Assembly: GCA_030386875.1 (NCBI GenBank)
Contig: CM059567.1
Coordinates: 54,482,020 to 54,546,019, forward strand
DNA: 64,000 bases
DNA from: Morinoia aosen
Taxonomy: Eukaryota; Arthropoda; Malacostraca; Amphipoda; Talitridae
Direction: 5' to 3'
Position numbers and translations under genes: made by a program. Under the pieces are notes generated by a model, which saw only the letters and a program-made list of their open reading frames with translations, had not been told where the DNA came from and did not search any database. Positions 24,001 to 39,000 of this stretch are shown one piece after another; position 1 is the stretch's first letter; the number at the start of each line of letters is the position of its first letter.

Positions 24001-27000
24001 GAATTTTGGGACTTTTAACAAATGCTATATAAACGCTTTGCAATGAACAACACCAAGCACACAGTATTCTTCAGCTTTCGCGAAATCTATGAAAAATAGT
24101 GAATAGAGTTTAACTTTGTCCATCAAAATCTACGGACAATACTACGAGTATTTAAGTAACTCAGTCAGACAACGAGTTACTTAAATATTAGTAATATTTT
24201 CCGTAGATTTTTACACCGGAATTTTCAAAACCTACTGATAACACTACGAGTATTTCAGTAACTACATCAGACATTGAGTTACTTAAATACGCGTAGTGTT
24301 ATCCGTAGATTTTGAAATCAGAATCATTGAAACCTACGGATAATATAACGAGTAGTTAAGTAACTCTGAAAAGCATAAAGTTACTTACAAATTCGTAATA
24401 TACGTAGATTTTAATAGTCAAAGTTACACTTTCGGCACTATTTTTCATAAATTTTACGATGGCTGGAGAATACTGTACACTTGATGTTATCTGTTAATTT
24501 TCTTCCTAAGAATCACTTCGGAATTAACGTGCCTAGCGTGGCAGGTAAGAAATCGAATTACCTCTGCAGCTTGAAGCATGTATTGAAAGTGGGAGATGAT
24601 GTAGAGCATGATTGTAAGCAGATTTTTTGTATTAATGATCAAATATGTTTATGCGTTGAAAAAAATAATTATCACCTGAACTAAGCTCATATAAGGTCGA
24701 ATTTTGAAGTTTATGTTTTGTGATCTTATGTATGATCATTTATAGTACTATAAAATTAATTTATTTAGGGTTGCCTTGATTTAAAAAGTGAACACAGCTA
24801 AAACTCTAAATTTAAGCTAAGAAAATGATAATTTCTGAAATGTTTGTAGATTTCGTTCCGTAAAAGGTATGAATTATTTAGTTTGGGAAATGTTTGTGGA
24901 TTTTCCTGTGTGAAATGTTTATCGATTTTCCTTTAAAAATAAATGTAGACCGCATTCTGTGAAACGTTGATAAATGTCATTTTTTGAATTATTCGTACAT
25001 TTCACTCCTAAAAATACTTGTAGATTTCACTTTTTAAATGATTTTACATGTTATATGACCTATCTCTACCTAACCTAACCAAACATTCTTTAAAAATACT
25101 TCTAGTTTTAACCACAGAACAACCGTGGAAAATAAATAATAAGTAGAAATCCAAAATAACTAACGACAAATACCTTCTTTCCAAGGCCTTCATGACTAGT
25201 GTATCTATCAGTCGAGCTGGTATCGTGAGTGGCTAAAACTTGGTGTGCTTCAGGGTACAGTTAGGTTGATTAGGCAGATCATACACTTATGTTCTATGGA
25301 TTGTGAATTCCTCATTTTTGTCTATGAAATCAGTTACGTATGCTACGCAGTGCTTCAAGTAACTGCATTTCCTTTCAAAGTATGCAAAATACATCACATA
25401 GCAATATATATATTTGGTGGAGTCATGAACATTTGAAAGCGTTGCTGCGAAAATGTTACTTAAACCTCACTGATATATAAACCAAAACATAAAGCCTTCT
25501 TTCATATTTCTGATGAATGCCAGTGTAATTTATGAAAGTATGATTGGTAATTCATGTCATTAACTGTTGAAGCTTAAAATTCTGTGATGAAGTTCATCAT
25601 ACTTCATTTGGATTACTATGCATACCTTGTGCAACCAAAAGAGTAATTGTAGTTGAACGCAATGTATTAAATAGTACCTACAACAATGCAGTGAATGCAT
25701 TCCTCTGAGTTCAATCACAAAATTTTGGTGACTACACGAATCCGTAATTAACGTCGCATGCACGGCAATTTATTATGGGTTATGCATAAGCTTTTTTGAT
25801 AAAATACCTGCTGCAAAACTACAAAATGCAACCATACTATGATGAAATATTAGTATAATACTGTGCATTTCATTAACTCTGTTGCCTGCAAATTACGACT
25901 AGCAATTAACAGACAGCGAGGGTAGATGCTTGTTTCTTTGAACTCATCTTTTCATCATTTATCCACAACTTCTCATTTCATGCTCATTATAGATGTATAA
26001 GCAGCATATTTAATGACGAGCAGAACAAGCAGCCTACAGAGATAAAACTCATCATTATTTTGTAGCACAAAGCATTCTCTCGGTGAGGTTATGCGGTGGG
26101 GGGAGGGGGGGAGGGTATAAAATTCAACATCATTTTACAGTATAAAGCATTCTCACGGTGAGGTTGTGCGGTGTGGGAGGGGATAAAACTGAACATCATT
26201 TCATTCTTACGCTGAGGTTGTGCGGTGGGGGGAGGTGATAAAGCTCAACATCATTTTACAACACGAAGCATTCTCACGGTGAGGTTGTGCGGTGTGGGCG
26301 GCGGGATGGGCGGATGCAGGGCGTAGAGAGCGGCGCCGGCCCCGAGGGAGTTGTGGGCCGTGCAGCGGTAGCGGCCGTAGTCCCGAGCCGTCACGCGCCG
26401 CACCTCCAGCCGTGACGACCACAGCACCAGGTCGTCCTCCAGCTACACGCAATACAATGACATTTCAGGAGGAAGCACTTCGTGCCGATTTGAGCAACAT
26501 TAACTAAGGAATATCGAATTTATAAAGTTTATTTTAGAAAACTAGAGCACATGGGATTAAAAGTGATTGATAGGAGTCAGTATGACGTCGGAGAAAATAG
26601 CTGTCATTAAGAGTGCACTGCGGTATGTTGAAGTGGTTCGGTATATGGAGGGCAAGATGGAGGAACAGTTAGTGAAGAAACTGATGAAGTCAGAGGAGCG
26701 AAAAAATATGTTAAAGGTAGGCTGAAAACTGGATAGATGAATGGGGCTGAAAGGACGTTGCGTGATCAAGGTATTACATTAGAGGGCCCTAGAATCGTGC
26801 TATAGAAAAGATGATTGGAGAGCAATAGTGAGTGTCTGACTGCGACGCACATAAGATGGGTGAGATCAAGGATTCCGTGTGCGAGAGTGACTCAAATTTG
26901 TTAATAATGATATGGGATTTTGAGTCAGTTCCGTGGATTTGGAATTTTAGAGCCTTGATGAGGTAAGAGGGGCACATCAGCGTCGTGCATTTGGGCCTTA

Positions 27001-30000
27001 GTGTTAAAGAACGTAGGTGTGCGGCAGTGAGTGATTTTTGATTATTCGCCCACGGGGGTAATCTGGTTTTCGGGTTTTCGTTAGTATATCGTCGATCGTG
27101 GGAACAAGCCTTGGTACATGGAAAGAAACATAAAGAACACGTGAAGACAAAAACCTGAGAATAATCAATTCAAAGGATCTTTTACGGCAGACAAATTTTA
27201 ATCAACTTTATAATTCTTCTACAGAAGATATCGTGAGATCTAGTTATCCTCCCAGTACGTAATGAAACATGTTTCTATACGCTATGAAAAAATTTATGTA
27301 GATCGAGCCAGCACTTCTGACCTTCATCTTCTGCATTCATAATACTTCTGTTGGTGATTCGTTTTTGTAGAAATAGATTACTGAGAGTAAAAATTGAAAC
27401 GGTCAGTTTTAAATAGGCCGAAAGCACTCAGTAAATGAATATTTTAAAAATATATAAGGAAGAGGATCGCTTTGTGTTGAGTTCCACAGTGACCTACTGA
27501 ACGAACAACCATGTGTATCGACAGTGCCAGACTTCCATAGCAGTCACAATTGCTGACAAATTAAAAAAAACATCAAGTTTCAAAATTCACCTTCATGTGG
27601 AACATTCTTTGAAAGCCTACCAAACAGAGGGAAGTGAAGAGAGAAGATTCGATTTCTAATAGATATTTACCATCTGCGCATAATAAGTCTTCTTTTTCTT
27701 TTGGGAAGAACACAAATCTGATAATTCGTGATTAACACAAATACGATTATTATTTATTATTGTTTTATTAGATAATTTTTATTTTATAGCATTTTTTGTT
27801 AGATAATTTGAAGTAGATGATTAGTGTGTGATTCATTGATTTCAAAGTGCCACGATGAACTTAATTCTGAGTTTCTATACCAAAACTTGCAGAGTACATC
27901 ATAAAAGGTGTAAAATCATTTAGCAAGTTAGTGAGAAAGAAAATTTTAATTTATCTATTTGTCTAGCAAAAGGAGCGAGTTGAATTTCTGGCAAAAAAGC
28001 AGAATTATTTTACGTTCCCAGACCTTTCAATTTTGAATAGTTTATAATAAAATAAAGGAGTTTGCCGTAAAATAAAACCAGAAATATAGATACCATTTTT
28101 CAGAATGAGAGCCAGAATTTATTCAACACATCAATCGATACGAAAAAAGTGAATTGGGAGAAAAAATAAGAAAAGAACTCGTTTTTAAAATGTTTTCAAT
28201 TTACTGACAAAACAATCCTAGTGTGAATAGAACGACTCCTTCATAATCCCCACGTGCATTAGGCCACGCAGTCTATTTCTCCATTGACTGTTTTCTAAAC
28301 GTGCAGAGCAGCGTCAGGTCATCGCCTGATGTCTCACGTTCGTCGGTAGCAAAATTATTGACATCTCTGGGAGCGGCAACATTCTGTCGCCGAGGCGGGA
28401 CGGAGTATCGACAATAGCTCCTAAAGCTCTCTTGCGTGTGTTGAGCAGCGGCACTAGGGCCCTTGATGCTCCCCTGCACTTGCTTGCCTGCTTCCTATTC
28501 ACTCGTGCACTTTTGTCTCGGTCTGGAGAGTGTCTCAAACGTGCGAGAAAAAATCCGCGCAATGAAACTTTGTAGACAAGACGAACTTGAGAAATTTCGA
28601 GAGGTCGATAAGGTCAAACGCAGACAAAAGATGAATTCTTTTGAGCAAAAGACTGACGTCCTATGATCATTAAAAATTGACAGAATGAAACGGGAATGAA
28701 AGTGGTTGAGTCTGAATCAAGAAGAGCTGTACTAAGCAGGTATTTTGTACGGTTATTTTTCACTTCATATCAGCTACGTCTATACAATCTGAATAATGAT
28801 ATGAAAAACCTCAAACTTGGATATTCTTTGCGACCGCAAGCATTCGTTGAAGTCGCTCGAGAAAAAAATGTACCACTAGAACGTGAAATATAGGCGTTTC
28901 AAAATTTCAGAGATTTTCGTATTATTCCTGCTATTACAGTTTCAAACCGGACACAATTTTATTTTCATTATAACTGTTTGAAAGATTTAGGATTAGCTAG
29001 AAAATAGTCCCGCGATAGCACTCATTCCTCATTTTGAAGTGGTTGAGAAAGGAGATATTACTGAACTCTTTTGATTAATTCTTGTTTCTGCCTATTAATA
29101 CTAGTAATGACGAAATCCACAACCAATTCCCATGACATTTCAGAGATGTGATGGAATAAATTTGCAAGCAAGTTGACGTCAATCTTAAAGTTTATCATCA
29201 ATTGATTATATACAGATTACCCTAATATTATTTCAAATTAATTCTTGTAATATAATTCCACTACGAAGAAAGAACTTTACCTTAGACTGTATCATGAATT
29301 ATCCTACAATCATAGGTTAGGTTCTAACTCATTTTTGTACCAAAGTTAACTATCCCTATCAAAAACTGACATGTTTATGTAATCTCCTTTTAGATCGGGA
29401 TTACGAGTAACATTTCATTCAAAAACTATAATGCTTTATAATAAAAATACGAAAATGAAAATATTTTCCTTGTGTTTTTAATTCATTTTCATCTACGCTA
29501 TTCCAAGAAAAATCAATAGAGGGGACTACTGCAGAACCTTTTTCTTCTACAACCCCTTGTCTAAACATGAAGTGATACAGTCAGAAAGGTAAGGGTTCTC
29601 TCCCTCCCACAACACTAAGAACTCCTGTCTAAAAAGATTTACACGTTTCTTAAATCGCAGATTCACTAAAAAAGTTAAAAGTGAAAAAAACGCTAATAAA
29701 TTTAGTGATTTTATCAAGAAAAAAAATCGAAAACGTTTCCTGAGACCAGCTTCATCATCAGTTCTGTAAAAACAAAGTATGATCAATCTAACGTTCGCAT
29801 GAAACCACGATCAATAATAGATTTAAAAACTCCTGATATTAGTCTTTTAGATCGTTGTTAAGCGAAAATATATCCCGGGATAATATTTCTAAGTGATTGT
29901 AATACGAACATGAAAACGTATCTAGCTGACGGACGGCATCGACACTTAGGCTTAGTGAATATTGTAACTTAAACTGGAACGTGATATATGTGTGAGGGAA

Positions 30001-33000
30001 AACTTTTGGGTGCAAAAAAAAAACATTGTATAAAAAGTTGACTTATACGTCTTACTATTTTTGACGATGCGAAAATAAGGTAACGAGAGGCATCGGAAAA
30101 AAAGGCAAACTAGTACGAGGCGAGGTGCTTGAGGTATACGGTCATGGTGACATCGCTTGTAGAAATAGGAAGTGCGACTATGAAATTAAGAGAGACGCGA
30201 AAGAAAAGCTGGCAGATCATTGAGGGGGCTTGTGTAGAAAATAATGAATAGTATCTAATGAAAAAAATGTGAAGCTGAACGTTCAAGGAAATCGTGTTGA
30301 ATCTAGACCGAGATATTAATGCTTGTGGAGATAGCGCGACAGGCAAATTGAGTAAAATCATATACGAGTATACGTGGCGAATATCCGCACAAGAGTTTTC
30401 TCTTGAGAGAACATGAATTGGCTGATACTTCCACGTTTCAATTCCCATTATAATAGTTGGCTTAATTAATATTTACATATCTCTTCTCTGAAACATTCCC
30501 AATATAGCTTATATCTATTTAAATGGTATCTCACATACCATTCAAATGATATAAATCAGGCATCCGTGTACCTTTGCTTACAAGCCGCAAAAAAACATTG
30601 CAGTGAATGAAAATTGGACGTGTTGTTCAAGAAAATGACATTTGTCTGAGGAAAAAGGTATAGCAATTTTTTTAAAAATTTCTTGGCTAATAATCTAACC
30701 TAATAATACCCTTGTGTGCTTAGTTATTTAGGATTTATAATTTTTCCCAATGATGCCCATGACGTGTTTATTTATATTTGTTTGGTGTTCAGTTCTTAAG
30801 AATGCTTGACGACTGTATATGTGACACTTGTTTCACTAGTGCACAAGGATAAAAATGTTTATATCGCAGGTTCGATTAGAATGGATATATTTGTTTATCA
30901 TCCACATCTGGGAGATTTATTTAATGAAAATATCGACTTACATCATTATTGCCGTGCCGTGTACACTATTTACGTATATAATTTTCTGAGTCAGCTCAGA
31001 TTGCAACCTGGCCTCGAATATTTCCTTCTCTGCCAAGAAACACAGACTAGAGAAGGATGAGCAGCTCTTTATATTTGGCGGAGGTGTACCATCGAGAGGT
31101 GATACAAATCGGTGCCATCACTTGCCAATATAAGCGATATTGTCGAGAAATATGGTTCGATTATTTTGTGGTGTATACTGCACTTGATGAATCATGTCAA
31201 ATGAAATACAAAACTTAATGTCTTCAAATCTTGGTGAAGTAGTTCGAGAAATGATAGCAGTAATGATCTAAAGAAGTATTTTATACTGGCCAAAATACAT
31301 GCGAACTCAAAATATGTGCAATAATTGTTGGCTTGTAGCTTGATGGCTCGCCATTTCTGACGCACATTGCCAGTTTGAACGACTTAACTGTAGAATAAAA
31401 ACGAATAAGCAAATCTATGTAGAGATTTCTAACATACTAACTATTTTCCGGACTATTGTGCATAGGTAAACGACATTTTTTCTGCCTAATTGATTAGAAA
31501 ATCCGATTCAATAGGGTAATTCGAACTATCATACATAGGTAAACATCACTTTTTCTATTTAAATGATTTAAAATCCAATTCTATTGGGCAATTTTAACTA
31601 TTTTCCGAACTATTATACATACTGTAGGTAGACGATACTTTTTGAACTTAAATCATTTGAGAAGCCAATTCATGAGGGTATTTTCAACTATTTTCCCAAT
31701 TATCCTACATAGGTAAATATCACTTTTTGTATTAAAAAAAATTATAAAACCTACTCATTGGGGTAACTTTCACTCATGCCAAACGATTCAAAATTAGCAC
31801 CCTGGCGCTCACCTGGGTAGAGTGGACGGTGTACTTGTCTGAGGAGTCGAGCCTGGCGCCGTTCTCTGTGGTCCACACGAACGTGGGTCTGGGCGCGGCC
31901 TTCACGAAGCAGGTGAGTAACCCCAACCCCCCAAGTGGGGCCCACCCCCCTGCCCCACCCGCCGGGATGTCCACTCCTGACACAACCTCAACAGCCTCTG
32001 AGGGGAGATGTGGGAGAGGCAGGGTTATATATCTCCTCTAAGCAACATACCCTCTTCCTCTCAACATTCAACTATTTTCAGCACAAATAAAGTAAAATTT
32101 TCGTTATTTGCGTTTCTTAGGGGAATTCAGTATGATGTAGAGCTCGAATTATGAGGATAGATACACGCTGTTGCAATGCCAGATGAGTTTATTCATAAAA
32201 GCGTTGAATATTTTTCATTCGCAGATTTTTCTGCTTGATGGTAGAAGCATTCGTGTATTATGTGGAGGTTTATAAATTTTCGAGTAAGTGCCGAGGTTTA
32301 ATCTTATTGCCTATGTTCAAACATTTTATAAATACATATCATAACACATACATTCTACACTAGGTGTCACATTTTACAAAGGTGCTTACTCATTATCATG
32401 TGATCACTAAAAATAACAATTAAACAAAAAGGAATTTTAACAAATAACTCCCCATGTTAGTATAGGCATTCAAGGCTTACTCTCCTTTAACAGGAATTTA
32501 TAAAAAACTTCACTCCTTCTGTAAACCTTCAACGACAAATTACGTTTCACGCATTGGAACGCAAATACCAGCTCGAAGTGCATCGTAAAAATTGATCATC
32601 TCCGAAGCTCGCAATTGGGAGTGAGCGCCGCTCCCAAGTCGAGGAGGCGTCGCGTGCTGCGCTAGCAAGAACAAACGCGATATCGCAGAAGGCAATCCGG
32701 GCACAGAAACTAATCCTTTATTGCGCTCGCCCCGGCCATTCTGGTCAAGCTTTCTCAGAAGCCAGGGAGCATAGCCAGAATCCTAATGTTACTTTCGGCA
32801 ACGATTTCTTTCTTAATGTATGCTTCACTGCATCCAACGGGAACGTTGAAAAATAGTGTTTAATTGTGAATCGGAGATTCCTGTCTTGATAGAACATGAA
32901 TTGGTTCTCTTCTTTACCATGCTTTCCATTCCTCCTACGATTTATTTCTTAACTTATGCTTCACTGTATCCAAATGGAACGTTGAAGAATTGTGTATAGT

Positions 33001-36000
33001 TGTGAGCCGGAAATTCTTGTCTTAATAGAATATGAATTGGTTCTCTTTTTCACCAAAATTTCCATTTCATTTACATCAAAGTTTCTCAATGTAAGCAATA
33101 ACTTTCCCAATATGTCCAATAACCCTCATTTCAGCAGCGTCTTCGCACCATGTTGGTCGAGATCTCTTATAGGTAACACCATTGAACCGTAATCCGCTTC
33201 GTCTCGTGTGTCGATGGTCATGAATATTTTATCGACTTATCCGTCAATCTTTAGCATAAGTTTCTGGCGGATATAACTTCGTTTTAGATGGCAACTCTAT
33301 GAAATGAAAAGCCTGGAGATAGTTCTGATGTATAAAGCGTAATCTGGAAGTCTTGGAAGTTGAGGATAGAATGAATTGTGAAAGGAGAAGGAAAGTGCAT
33401 ACCTATACTCAAGAAATAAAATAATATTTAAGTTTGAAATATGGGGTGGGACTAAATTCATCATTACGGATAATTTGGTTTTTAGAAGTGCTTGATTTTG
33501 GAAAATCAAACGAAAAATTCTCACATAGTCATGATGATGATTTCTAGTTTACGAAGAAGAGAACAGTGCTGCTGAGAGCAGAGATTCGAGGACCGGAGCA
33601 GTTGGCGCTGAAATGGGTGGCATAAATCATACGGGCGCAAAAAATGCGTCTTAACGAGGAAGACAGTATTATTTTAGTAATTTTAATGTTAATTTGGTAA
33701 TGTTCATAATTACTATATGCACTTTAGATGAGCAAATATATTTGAATAATATTAACAGTGTTATAAGGAGTAAACTCCATATCATGAGATTGTAATGGCA
33801 AAATAAATTTTCATCTGTGAAAGACGGAGGAAGATGGAGTAATGAATAATCACTACGCAATAAACCACAACCACTAATACAGAAGAAACGAAAATTTCAA
33901 ATCCATAACTCGAAATAAAAACCTACTACTTAATAAAAGTTAAAGTATTCGTATTTTAAAGTTATTTATTTTCTTTCATTTACAGTCGAAGAACTTGTTC
34001 TTTGTAAAAATTGGACAAATTTATCACATCCAAGTGAATGGTTTCTATGGTTCGTGAAAACTGCCAGTTTGTTTAATCTCTCAGGAAACAAAGAAAACTT
34101 GATTCTCTCCTGAGGACTCGCATTTTCTAGAATAACGCCGATTCGCAATCAGAATCTTTCATGAATTCCTCAAAAGTTTGTTTCTTGCCATCGAGTTCAT
34201 TTCCCGCTTGAATCGCGAAAGAGACCCTCTCATTGGTTATTCTTAAGCACGCAATTGATTCTCCCAATGAAAACTGACGGCCCAGATTGCTTCGCCTTAA
34301 AGGGGAATGGCAATATCGGAATTCCGCTTTTTTAATTTAAATAATAGCTATTGACTTCTTTTTATCACCGAATTGAAACTAATGTAGTGTAACGCGTATT
34401 TAAAATGTCTGGGGCAAAAAAACAGACCAGATGCAAGTGTTTGAATTCACACTTTTTTTTTACATCTCGCTTTTGACGTTCGCAAGCGTAGAAGCTTCTA
34501 ATCTACCTGTGAAATTTCCATTGACATTTAAGATTCGAATCAGGAAATGGTACTTCGTGAAAACAAAATGCTCGATAAAAAAATGCTGGAAAGTGAAACA
34601 TGTACAAATCAGAGCAGAGGTTTACATGGCGCAACCATTTTGCGTTACCGATCGAGTAGGTGTTGGTTACAACTAACGTATGTTTATTCGTCAGAGATTG
34701 TGTGTAAATGATAATATATTGACTCACTTTAGTAAAGGAGAAGTGATCTAACTGAAACTTCATTTTAATTTTACGTTGCATTTAAAAAAAAAATTGCATC
34801 TATTCTAACAACTGTTTTAAATTCTATAACGATGATATGTTCTAAGATGATTAATCTTTTACAAAAGAGTCACATACGAAAAATACTCAAATTTCCGTGT
34901 ATCGCTGTAAAACAAATTTGCCTCCCATTCAATTAAGCTCATTTGGAAGACTGATTCTTACAGTTCAATATAAGTTAATTTTCACCGTTTCTGATATTGA
35001 AACTTAATCTTTGAACCTTGGGCGCAAATTAAAACAAAGCAAAGCTCCTAAAACTTACCAGTAAGACTGCAACGACCCTGACATAAATTTGTCTAAAGTC
35101 CCTCATTAGCAGCAGCATAAACGTGAATTAATTAATTTTAATTTGGGGCTTTCCTGAAAAGAATGTGGGATTGAGGATACAGCTCCGTTTTTTCAAATTT
35201 TCCCTTGGAAATATTTTTAAAAAATCATGAATTATGGGTTTTTCCATGTGTATTTTCCAACTCTCTAATTCAAAATGAAAGTAAAAATTACAGAAAATAC
35301 AACGAGCAGTAACATATGAATGACTGAAAACTCCCAATTCAGAAGTAATAGTTAATTTCATACGCACTAACTGGGTCATCAAAGATTTGCTGCTAGATCA
35401 GTGTACAGAACGCATTGCATTCTGGTTCGGAACATTAAAGAACGTGTTTAGCATTTACGGGCCAGATAGTAAAAGATAGGGCTTTCAAAAATAACATCTA
35501 CAATATTAGTTTGAAAATTTGTACGTAATACGCAGTGTTCTTGTTCAGAAGTGTGAGCATAAATTCTAGAACAAAAGCAAGCAATTTGAAGAACAAAAAG
35601 CAAGTAATCCAGTGTGTTTGTACAGTTGCAGTTTTACCTCAGGGCTTTCACCCAATACATATTCAGCGTTGTGATAGATATTTACATAAATTTTCACTAG
35701 TAAGCAGGCTCTAGAAATCGGTATTCAAAATTTTTTTTTCTTTTAAGTTATTCCTGTGAATGTTAATCGAGAGAAATGTGAAAGAGCGATTTTCCAAGAT
35801 TACAAACTTCTATGCAAACAGTACTTTCTAGATTTTTCTTTGCTCCATGTGAACAATGTAATTTAAAATAGGCGGATGAGAAAACACACATCAGTTGAAG
35901 TAATTTGCATTCTGATAGTTTGGAGAAAAGCGGAGGAAAACACACGTTTACTTGGATAATGCCGATTTTTCTCATTTTATGTCCTCCGCCATTCAAAAAC

Positions 36001-39000
36001 ATGAACGTTTACATAATTGTTCACACACCAGACTGTGTAAACAGTTAGTAGAAAACGGTTTCAAAGAGCTACAAATGATTGTTTATTTGCGAGAAATATT
36101 CATAAAGGGACAAATTTTATCTTGCCGAGGTAATTCATCCACAGGCCAAAATTTTCTAAAACGTTTACTGATATCTGCTCATTTCTGCATGATAGCCCAA
36201 GCGTTCGCTAGTAAAACTGATGAGCGCGAGCTGAAGGTGTTCCGTAGCGCACTTCTGGGGGCAGTGAGCGAAGTGTGAGGCAAAGATCACGTTTGCAAGA
36301 GGAACAGTCACTGAGAATCGGGGGTCTATGAGATCACTGATTGCAGCAACCTTGCAATGAAATCGAGGGTTCTGAAGCTGTAAAACAACCTGCTAAAATG
36401 CTAAAGGATCTCCGCAGAATGTCTAGAGAAACCATTTTCGTGAGCGATACCATTTTTCTAGTGTAACATGAGGTTGATATTGTTTGAAAGGAATTAATTG
36501 GTTCAATCTAAGAGATAATGTCGATTTGAACTGTTATTTCACTCTATTCATCATTAGTAAATATTGTCATATATTCTACCATGTAACAGTGTGACAAACA
36601 CCATACCTTTAATATCGTGATCCATATTTCGTTCCGTAACAGCACAGTCCGCACCTCGCTCCTACGAGAAACCACACCACATACCGGAAAATCCCACACC
36701 TCGCCCTATAACAGAAAACACAAACCACTCTCCATAACAGAATGACTCACACCTCGTCCCGTGGCAGAATAATATAAACCTTGCTTAGTAACAGAATGAA
36801 CCATGCCTCGCCCCGTAACAGAATAACCCACGTCTCATATCGTAAGCGAATAACTGACACCTCACCCCGTAACAGAATAACCTACACCTCGCGCCGTAAC
36901 AGAATAACCTACACCTCGCCCCGTAACAGAACAACCTACTCCTCACCTCGTAACAGTATAACCCACACCTCACCCCGTGGTAGCACTACAGTGGGCACCC
37001 CGCGACTCACGCGTGACGATGATGGCCGTGGCGACAGGAGGAGCGGTGCCGAGCGCGTTGTGGGCGTGGCAGTAGTAGAGGCCGGTGTGGTGGCGGGTCG
37101 CCTCCTTCACCACGAGCCGCGCCGAGCCCAGGCCTTCAGACAGCTTGTCCTCAATGTAGCTGCTGCTTGTATGATAAATAAAATAATTATGCACCACGGT
37201 AGAGGAAACAAGGTAGGTTCAAACCAGTCTTTTTTTCGTTGACGGTGTGGTTTTGCTGTCGTCACGGCAACAAACCAATAACAGCGCTCATATTGCATCT
37301 GGTAGCTCTGCTACCCCCAAATCTGGCTCCGCTATTGGCCTAACGACGCGGCGTTTTGGTGACATCATAAAGTTTGCTTTAAATAAGGCTTTTCTACTGG
37401 CTAGCCGAAAAAGAGGAGGTGTATTTTCCCCCATAGAAATGACCCTACCTTGTTTCCTCTATCGTGCTATGCACGCGTAAGGTCGGAACATGTATCACTA
37501 ATACGTATTTTTTCTTTATGAAGTGGCAGCTTGCTTCAATATTTTTTGTGGGAGTTTTTATTCGGATGTGCTGTGGTTTATCCAACAACCATCTATGCTT
37601 ATGTATAACGTCAACGCCGCAAACAATGAGATAGCATTTGGCTCACATATCCCTTAATTAAATATTTTAAAATAACCGCGCTGGCTCCTAAGAGATATGC
37701 CATCGTCAAAGATGATGACACTTCTATTTCGTGATATCCCCTCATTTCTTTGTAGTGGTCACTTAACCTGAATGATATGTTTCGGCTCAGATCTTACGTC
37801 CATCGTATTGACTCCCATCTGCCTTGGAATAACCTCAAAAGATGAGAAGTCCGCTGCTTATTCTGTTAATTCGTATTGGTATCTGCCGCAGAATATAACT
37901 CCTTCTCACACCGATGCCGCATTGGAGTTCGTATAAACATTTCAAATGATTTATGCGCGTGTTTAACGATACTTCTCACTTAACAGCTTTCAGATTTATT
38001 AGTCGTCATCCGTCACAAGACTGAGATTTATGTGCTATTGTGTCTCTTTATTATATATCGTGATTAGGGAAAGCAACGAAGCAGATAAGATGAGTGATGA
38101 AAGATACTACTCATGAAACATTCAATAAGTTGAACATACGCCAATGATTACCTGACCACAGCTCTCATTGGGTAAATTATTATATATGAAAGGAATAAAT
38201 TTCCGACATGGAAGTGGTGGTGACAGCTTAAGCCAAATATCTTGATGAAGTGGTTACTAAAATGCATATAATTCAAATCTTTGAAATAATTTGAAAATCT
38301 TAAAAAAAGAATGCGGAGTCCATGTCAGCCCCTTTTGATGATCATGTAATAATGTTCATGAATAAATAATTAAGGTCTCAACACTTGTGAGCTCGGAGCT
38401 TTGAGTGGTAATAAAACAATATTATCTTCGATAAGTAGAACTTTAGCAATGAATTGCATTCGCCTATAGAGGTACTATACCATGGTATGGTATCTCACTC
38501 ATTGTATAGTATCTCATTAGGCGAATGCAATTCACAGCTAAAGTCTGACTTATCGAAGATTATATTGTTTTATTACCACTCAAAGCTCCGAGCTCACCAG
38601 TGTTGTGACCTTATTTATTTATGAACATTATTATACGATCATCAGAAGTGGCTGACACGGACTCCGCATTTTTTTTAAGATGGCCGAATTTTTTTTCAAA
38701 GATTTGAATTACGTGTGTTTTTGTTACCACTTCAAAAAGATATTTGGCTTAAGCTGTCACCCCCACTTCCATGCCAGAAATTCCTTCCTTTCAAAGACAA
38801 TAATTTACCCAATGAGAGGTGGGATCAGGTAATCATTGGCGTATGTTCTACCAATAAATATTTCGTGATAAATATTTTATGAGTAGCTTCTTTCATCCTT
38901 TACCTCATCTGCTCCCTCGCTATACTATAAAGTCAGGATTAACAGTTGAAATATTTATGCAAAGAAATTCAGAATAAATTATTCATCAAATCAACATAAA

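Noticed and set aside
25063-25082. CCTAACCTAACC, like the arthropod telomere repeat TTAGG
   Set aside because: Only two to three units in ordinary intron; not a telomeric tract.
26207-26507. G+C-rich open frames on both strands over exon w9
   Set aside because: They are out-of-frame shadows of w9, whose real frame has the Ig F-strand motif and clean splice sites.
31910-31920. Plus-strand donor-like AAGCAG GTGAGTAA at exon w8
   Set aside because: The plus strand has no matching coding frame; minus-strand coding with Ig residues and phase fits both neighbours.
36781-37242. 153-codon plus frame with RNRITYTSP repeats
   Set aside because: It reads the minisatellite and then the antisense of exon w7.
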